Below, piece after piece: positions 57,691 through 64,000 of a DNA stretch of 64,000 nt. Source of the DNA: Archegozetes longisetosus. Taxonomy: Eukaryota; Arthropoda; Arachnida; Sarcoptiformes; Trhypochthoniidae. The translations under genes were made by a program, and so were the position numbers. Numbering within the stretch: position 1 is the stretch's first letter; every line of letters starts with the position of its first letter. Under the pieces are notes generated by a model. It was given only the letters and a program-made list of their open reading frames with translations, did no database searches and had not been told where the DNA came from. The DNA lies in NCBI GenBank assembly GCA_018873245.2, contig JAEMBT020000006.1, positions 14,834,387 to 14,898,386 of the forward strand, written 5' to 3'.

Positions 57691-58243
57691 AATATCAAAA
57701 TACGGATCAAACTCTTGTGCATTATAGAATTATTATCAGACATAGCATTTCTAAATATATTTTATTTGTTTGTTTAATTCTTTAGTACATTAAATAGTTT
57801 TATTTAATTGATATCTTAAAATTATTCAATAAAAGACTGAATTTTGATTAGGCTTTTTATTTTATTCTTTTCCAAAATGTCGAGTATTTTGGAAACTTGC
57901 TTCCCTGAACGATTTTTTGACAGAAGCGATTTCAAAATAACGAGTTTCCATTGTAGTTAATATCTGATGGAAAATTTTCTTGATATGATATTTAAGGCTA
58001 ATATTACAATACAACTCATAAGAGAAGTGTGAAAGTTTGGAAATAACAAGTTTTTCTCGATTGCTTAAAGATAAATCTTGTATCAAAGCATCTGTGTGCC
58101 TTATATTACAATAAAAACAACAATAAATTGCACCATTCGATCGATAGAAGTACGTTCTAGAAATAATATTTTAAAAATAGTTTAGAATTTGAACTTTGAG
58201 ATATGACATATGTTTGGTTCACATATCGAACGATTCGAAATAA

Positions 58244-58250
58244 GTATAAA
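58244..58250 (+). promoter_or_regulatory. TATA box of allergen copy 2
   Basis: TATAAAA 88 bases upstream of the ATG, inside a stretch conserved with the other allergen gene. Confidence 0.7.
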
Positions 58251-58331
58251 ACCTCATAGCATTTATCTATTACCACAATCCAAATTTATAATTCAGCGCT
58301 TTTAGAGTATATACAGTGAACACTTTTAACA

Positions 58332-59059
58332 ATGAAATTCGTCATTGCCTTAGTTTTTTGTTTTGCAACCGCTTATTGTGAGTATTATTTCAATGACTTA
58401 AAAAAGTTCTCCTCTGAATTACACTTTACTAATTAATTATTCTCTTCAATTTTAGGCGTTGATGTTCTCAGTAAGTAAAAATAGTACTTTGGATAATAAA
58501 CTTTGCGTCATAAAAAATCAGTGTTTTTTGTAAATTTTTGTCGAACACCCTTTTTAATACTAACGAGAAACGAAAGTTCAGTTAGAGCTTATCTTCAGTG
58601 ATTGTTAATTGCTTAAATTCAGATTATTCAATAAAAGAAAGCTTTATATCAAATTTAAGCGTAAATCAAAATGATTAAAAAAGTTAAAATTAAGATCTAT
58701 GTGATTGATTAGATGCCCCAACACCCGCACCGCACGATTTCCGCAATGAATTTGACAGATTGCTGATTGAGTTTGTTCAGGACAAAACCAGACAAATTGA
58801 AGAGGGTCTCATCACATTAAACAAGCAATTGGTTGAATTGCAACAAACCAAAAACAAGGACTTGAAGGCCAAAATCCTTACAGAGTTAGAGATAGCTATT
58901 CCAATCTTGAAAGCTGCCGAGGAAAAACTCGAAAGAGAGATCAAGAGAACTGATCTCGATTTGCTCGAAAGATTCTTAGTTGAGGCCACCAGAGATGACG
59001 TACAAATCCTTATCAAGCAATTGACTGCTGTTGAGACACAAGTCAAAGCTATCGCTTAA
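58332..59059 (+). CDS. Group 5/21 mite allergen-like secreted helical protein (copy 2)
   Basis: Exons 58332-58377, 58456-58470 and 58713-59059 have the same lengths (46, 15 and 347 nt) and phases as the copy at 8295-9007, giving 135 residues. The signal peptide is MKFVIALVFCFATAYC. The mature helical part differs from copy 1 at scattered positions: FDRLLIEFVQDK for YDRLLIELTQEK, LKAAEEKLEREIKRTD for LKGAEAYLEREVKRTD, and FLVEATRD for FLFEATRD. The last stretch, DDVQILIKQLTAVETQVKAIA, is the same in both. Promoter and 3' untranslated sequence are conserved too, with AATAAA at 59073. It should be a secreted gut protein. The open frame read in isolation from 58760 misses the first 36 residues. 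Confidence 0.92.
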
Positions 59060-59369
59060 TTAATTGAATTTTAATAAATCTTTTTTCAAACTAAAAACAC
59101 TTTTAATTTAATTTTTCAAATTGTTCTTTCGAAATGGTCTATATTTTTTATCTCTCCAATAGAAACAGTATTTAAATATCATTTTGTCAACTGCTATATA
59201 AACTAGTGTTTGGTCAAGTCACTTGAGCTATCAATGGATTAGAGTTTGGTAATAACAAATTATATGGTTAAATACTAAATTTCGTAAGTCTAAAATTTAT
59301 AAAATTTAAAAGCTAAAATAGAATCATTAAAGCAATATTGATATGAAGCCTGCCTTCCAAGACCTATCT

Positions 59370-59595
59370 TAGCGAATGCGACAGAAATGTTGAAATCGAT
59401 CGAAAATGATATAAAACTTTTTGAAGCACTGTCTTATTCAGAAAAACCGGAAGTTGTATGTTGCACAAACGGTGGCCATAACGAATATTAAGCCTACGCC
59501 TCTCATTTCCATTTTTGTAATCTATTTAATAAAACTTAGTTCAAACTTATAGCTTAAGTATTTTTGCTGTATCCCCTTGCAAAAGGTCTTACTAA
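59370..59595 (+). repeat. Repeat R with coding relic, allergen flank (right locus, downstream side)
   Basis: Counterpart of 7780-8040. It reads MLKSIENDIKLFEALSYSEK and ends in GGHNEY, then the shared tail (TATAGCTTAAGTA, CCCCTTGCAAAAGGTCTTAC). Confidence 0.65.
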
Positions 59596-59690
59596 ATCCT
59601 GCACAATTGTCATTTTGGGTGAAATATTTCTTGACAAAATTCATAGAAAAGACTGACAATATAAGCACTCATATTTTTTATAACCATTAC

Positions 59691-59940
59691 TAGAGCATTG
59701 CCAAAAGCTGATTTGAAAAGTCGAAAAAAGTCAGCTAAATAAAATGAAATGACAGAAATGAAAAGTTGAATAAAGTTCTTAATTAGAATATTACTAAAGA
59801 TACATTCATTCATTAAACTTAAGAGTCAAATATAATCAATTAAAGTAAAAAAAAGTTGTCAAAAAAAATATAAAAAAAGTCGTGTCTAGTCTTTTTCGAC
59901 TTTTTTCTTTAAAGTCATAAAAGTCAAACGCAATGCTCTA
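59691..59940. mobile_element. MITE-like element with TAGAGCATTGC ends
   Basis: 250 bp, with inverse ends TAGAGCATTGC and GCAATGCTCTA. The sub-terminal AAGTCGAAAAAAGTC is also inverted. The TAG..CTA ends resemble hAT, but no 8-bp duplication is visible. Confidence 0.6.
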
Positions 59941-61341
59941 AGCTATGACTTTCTACTCTTACGAAACTTATGTAATTGTTTCTTTTGCATCTTTTTAATC
60001 AAACCTTCATAAACGAAAATTTAATAAATTACAAACAATGTCCATCTTATGGCTGATATTTTGACCGAAAATCAAAGTATTATAAATAAAATTGCAACAT
60101 TTACTTTCTCCTCATTGCAGATGAACGTTTTGAATTTGAATTAAGCTTGTTAATTGATATTGTTAAATTGAATGCCTGCTTTATAATCATTTTATGTTTA
60201 ATGTTACTAACAGGTAAGGCCTTCCACTAAGTGACCGACTGAGTCTCAAATCAGTCACAATGCAATAGTACAAAAGTTATTTTTCAGTTCTTGTTTTGCA
60301 TTCATATTTTTTCATTACTTAATGTAAATATTTCATGTTTTTAGAATAACAATTCAAATATCAAAACTATATAATGGTGTATAAAATTGGTAATAAAATT
60401 ACGTTAGAATCTGAAAATTTGCCACAAAGTTTGTTCAACATTGGGTTTCCAATCCGTCATATGGTTCAAAGCAACCATTATTAGTAATATTGTTCGCTTT
60501 AAAAATAAAATAATCTTCAATTTTTGTATACTTTGAAATGTTTGATATGTGAAAACTTGAACAAAATAGCTTTCATATTATCTCGTTTCATACTCTTAAC
60601 CACACATTTGGTTTATCTAAAAAACTTCATCACCACAATCGAGTTCATGGCCTGTTTGGTAGGCACACCATCAAAACAATAGTTAAAAAATGTTACAACA
60701 GTTGATGGTAAAACGTGATTCATTTGTAAAACTTAATCAACGCTAAAAATTGATTTGAATTTGACATATTCTGATAATTTTACATCTGCTATCTAATATG
60801 AGCTCTATAGTTGCCAATTAAGCTTATCGAAAATAGGCTATATGTTGAATTTTGGGTGAAATTAGTAGGATGTTTTGAAAGCATCCCGAAAAACAACAAT
60901 GTGTTTAGTAATTGACAGCACGTGCTTTAAGTGTTTTTTTATCAAAATATTTACTGATCTAAAGCCAGTAATGAAAAATTTATTTAGCTGTGACATGACT
61001 TTGAACATATTTTATAAATGATTATTACCTTAACTCAATTGCAATGAGAGCGTTATTTACAGCAATATATGAAGTAATGTCAAATTTTATCTTTAGAAAT
61101 ATTGTATAGTTTTATTATAGCATGGAATACAATTGTGGTACTGTATCGCGACCGACGTGAAATGCCATTCAATTTGATTAATAGTAATCTTAGCATTTCA
61201 CAATAGTATTAGATTTGGTTTTATGATTATCAAACTTTTTCTGGCCAGTTTTGCTCTTTTATCATCAATTAGCTATGTCATTCATTTCTGCCCTCATATG
61301 TCAAAACTGGCAAAAGTACACTGCAGTCAAATTATAGATAA

Positions 61342-61460
61342 CTAGCCAGAACTACGGGCAAAGCCCGTTATTAAGTTCATAAAAAATTTAAATCTTTAAA
61401 AAAGTTGTATAATACAATTTAAAACTATTGAACAAATAGTTTTGTGAATAGACATTTGTG

Positions 61461-61517
<57 letters not shown>

Positions 61518-61991
61518 GTATTATTTAGTATTAGTCTTTTAACTTAGAATAACTGTAATACCTTACTATTAGTCGTAGAATCTTTTGCTTGTATGACAAT
61601 CACTAATATTTATAATAGCATAATTACAAGCACAAACACATATACAAATACACTTCAAATTTCACTTAAAAAACCTTAAAAATTGATGTAAAAAAAGTAC
61701 AACTTAATTTTGCTTATTGTTTTTGTTTGTTATGCGTGCGAATTACTTGCATGTAGTGCAATGTCTTTCCCGTTCAGCACTTTGTTTATTTAAATTGTAT
61801 TAAATTTTAATTAAGTGGCGTATTTACGAAATTCAAAAATAGAATAGTAGCTAATTTTTAGTCTAAAAATTTAATCAACTCTTTGTATCAGATGGAAAAC
61901 ATTGAAATTAGTCTGATTTCTCTATGATCACTACGAAGAAGGTTTATGACTGGTCGCACAGAAAGAGAATTTAAGCATTTTATTATATAGA
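61342..61991 (-). mobile_element. Short non-autonomous Helitron (probable)
   Basis: On the minus strand it starts TCTATATAATAAAATGC after an A and ends in CTAG before a T. A perfect hairpin, ACGGGC-TTT-GCCCGT, ends 8 bases before that CTAG. These are the standard Helitron marks: A/T target, 5' TC, and a 3' hairpin followed by CTRR. It is 650 bp and has no coding region. Short flanking similarity (ATAGATAACTA on both sides) leaves a target-duplication reading as an alternative. Confidence 0.7.
61463..61514. repeat. (TC)n microsatellite
   Basis: 26 perfect TC units inside the Helitron-like element. They are likely to be highly variable in length. Confidence 0.98.
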
Positions 61992-61996
61992 TAACT

Positions 61997-62740
61997 AAAG
62001 AGCTTGTCCGGACATCCATAGTGAGTTGGCTCCCAGTGACGTTCTGATATGGTGAATTTACCAATACATAAAGGTGGTCCAATGAAGTATAATAGCACCT
62101 GAATTTTTTTCATATCTCATGTCAGATAGTATAAAAACCCACAAAAACTTTAAAACTTTGGGAGCTTATAACTCTAAAACTATTAAACATAGAATTATGA
62201 GATTTGGTATGTTGAGTCACAGCAACCAAGAGTATTCAACGATAGAATGAAACTCACGTTTTGTTGTTACTGAGTAAGTTTTTAAAGATTGTAAATCTTT
62301 AATCGTTAAACTCAACGCTTAGTACATATTGTTACCAGTAGCTCGTTAATGCTTTTGTAGTAGTACATAGCCTAGTATGATGATCCAAAAGTTCTACTCG
62401 TAACAATATGTATTAAGGGTCGAAAGTCGGCGAAATCTTTTACATATGTGAGAGTAATCATTGTATTAAGTAAGTAGAAAAGCAATAGCATTTTAGCTGA
62501 TAAAACTAGTGATTTCGGTTTAACAGCTTTCTAATGATATATGACTCATAAGGGTTTACAAAATTTAACACACTTTCACACAATCTTAACGGTTTGTTAC
62601 CTATAATTTTTAAACCTATGGACTAATTTCAATCTGACCAGCAAAACTTTTGCGCAGCTGGACAAGAGCTTTCGATTGATATATAACATGATATATTTCG
62701 CAGAGGGCCAACTCCCATGGGACCTCTGGACAACCTCTTT
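61997..62740. mobile_element. Inverted-repeat element within the acyltransferase pseudogene
   Basis: Left AAAGAGCTTGTCCGGACATC and, in complement, right AAAGAGGTTGTCCAGAGGTC, followed by AGTTGGC(T/C)C-type matches. It is 744 bp with an inner inverted pair around ACATATTGTTAC near 62325 and 62405. It begins five bases after the Helitron end. No transposase. Confidence 0.65.
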
Positions 62741-63509
62741 GACAAAAATCTTAATGCATTTTCATCCTTATTAGGTCAATTCTATGTTAATGTGAACGAT
62801 CCTATGTCTTATTGGAAGCCTTGGCCTCACCGATCAGTCCTTTTCACTGGTCGCGCATTTGATTATATTGTTTATAAAAGCTGCTCGAAAAATTTATCAA
62901 ATGTATGAATATGACTATTCAATTCATTGCTACCAAATTTTTTATTTGAGTTGATTTGAATTTTTACTTTTAAAAATTGGTCTATAGTTTAATAGAGTTC
63001 TCGTTTGGATTTTGTTAATTATTGGTTACACGATATGTATTTATGATAATCACTACTGGGTCTATGGTCGAACATACAATCTATGGGTTTCGACATTTTT
63101 ATATCCGACTACAAGAATAATTTGGGCCTTATGTACGGCAACACTTATTTGGATGTGTATTACAGGAAACGGAGGTTTTATTAATACATTCCTTTCATGG
63201 AAAGTATTCACACCATTATCTCGATTAACATATTCTGTATATTTGACACACGTTTGGATTGTATGGATTTACTGGGGCTCTAAAACAGATTTAGTTGATA
63301 TGAAAAACTCGACAATTTTATTACTGTTTTGTGGTGTTATTTTCATGTCTTATATTACAGGCGCTGTCTTTTCACTACTATTTGAATCGCCTTTCCTTAA
63401 GTTACAAACGTATTTAAAGGATTATCTATTATTAGATACTAGAATTAAAACAACAGATAACGCTAATCAACTTTTGAAAATCAATCATTTTAAACAATCT
63501 CAGATCTGA

Positions 63510-64000
63510 TTGCAAAACATTTTCGTTGAATTTTTCAAATTTAAAAGTTGAAGGAAACACATTTTGTATTAATGTCTATTTTTAATCATTTTAAATTAAA
63601 TTTGACTCACATATAGATAGACAAATAAATACTTATGTTTGAAAGTTGATCATGTATCTACTTTAACTGGAATAACCTTCAGATCATAAGTAACTTTCTC
63701 AAAATGTTTACTGCCATCATTTTTATTGCGTATAAGTGTTTATATGATTGAGTCGCTTTCATTAGACCGACAATCATTAGATTCACAGTCACAGACAAAC
63801 GTTTCATTAGACCGAAAGTTCCTTAGACCGAACGTTTATACCACTTATAATAATAAAGTACCACGTAACAATTCGATCTAATCTAAACTAATCGAACTTA
63901 ATTTAATTTAAGTTTGTGTAGATTAGCTTGCTAACAGATCTAACCCAAAATTACCCAATGTTAAGTTTAATTTAGACTATGGTCTGGTTGCATTATTTTC
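63510..64000. other. Window end, with a CATTAGACCGA repeat
   Basis: CATTAGA(C/T)... motifs repeat at 63759-63835, for example CATTAGACCGACAATCATTAG and CATTAGACCGAAAG. They may be the edge of a mobile element that continues past the window. Otherwise nothing is recognised. Confidence 0.4.

Larger units (their letters stand above)
60555..63509 (+). pseudogene. Decayed second NRF-6-like acyltransferase copy
   Basis: Counterparts of exons of the 53-56 kb gene occur in order. Exon 5 is at about 60565-60760 (GCTTTCATATTATCTCGTTT conserved, then stops). Exon 6 is at about 61125-61325 (multiple stops). Exon 7 is at about 62775-62905 (NVNDPMSYWKPWPHRSV) and exon 8 at 62989-63509, fully open. Exon 8 keeps TTRIIWAL, TLIWMCITGNGGFIN and SRLTYSVYLTHVWIVWIY. 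Exon 7 ends at a usable GTATGA donor. A candidate earlier piece lies at 60121-60210. Two mobile elements separate exons 6 and 7. The front half is dead, yet the last two exons look nearly unmutated, so a short product or very recent loss cannot be excluded. Confidence 0.8.

Overview
This window looks like nuclear DNA of a mite, most likely an acariform (astigmatan) mite of the dust-mite or storage-mite kind. It is AT-rich, its genes have short introns with GT..AG borders, and it carries two copies of a gene that matches the mite group 5/21 allergen family in size, signal peptide and helical pattern. No species is assigned.

There are few host genes, and most are tandem or dispersed duplicates. 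(1) Three secreted leucine-rich-repeat (LRR) genes: a pseudogene on the minus strand (585-1396), a nearly intact copy with one frame break (6123-7701), and an intact copy (34963-36230). (2) Two group 5/21 allergen-like genes with identical three-exon structure, in opposite orientation and about 50 kb apart (8295-9007 minus; 58332-59059 plus), inside a larger inverted duplication. (3) A UDP-glycosyltransferase (46986-48413) with one intron and no signal peptide or membrane anchor. (4) An intact eight-exon NRF-6-like membrane acyltransferase (53166-56077), followed by a decayed second copy (about 60555-63509) broken by mobile elements.

The rest is mostly mobile DNA. The largest item is a full-length Ty3/gypsy LTR retrotransposon on the minus strand (12966-25748), with a 4-bp target duplication, primer-binding site and polypurine tract. 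Its single gag-pol frame is split by a complete Merlin DNA transposon (18495-22365), which is flanked by a perfect 9-bp target duplication. A 5'-truncated non-LTR retrotransposon (32419-34558) has a 12-bp target duplication. A multi-layer nest of inverted-repeat elements fills 36.75-40.94 kb. Smaller elements include two hAT-like MITEs with 8-bp target duplications, pogo-like and mariner-like MITEs, a deleted mariner, a tRNA-derived SINE, several foldback elements and a probable short Helitron (61342-61991).

The genes do not form an operon-like system. What links them is the history of the locus: local duplication of secreted and detoxification-type gene families among dense transposons. A segmental repeat (3.49-5.18 kb and 36.48-42.01 kb) lies next to the LRR genes, and a repeat with an unidentified coding relic flanks both allergen genes. 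Several genes and elements that otherwise look recent carry single-base frame breaks, which could be real decay or assembly errors. No rRNA, canonical tRNA or CRISPR array was seen.
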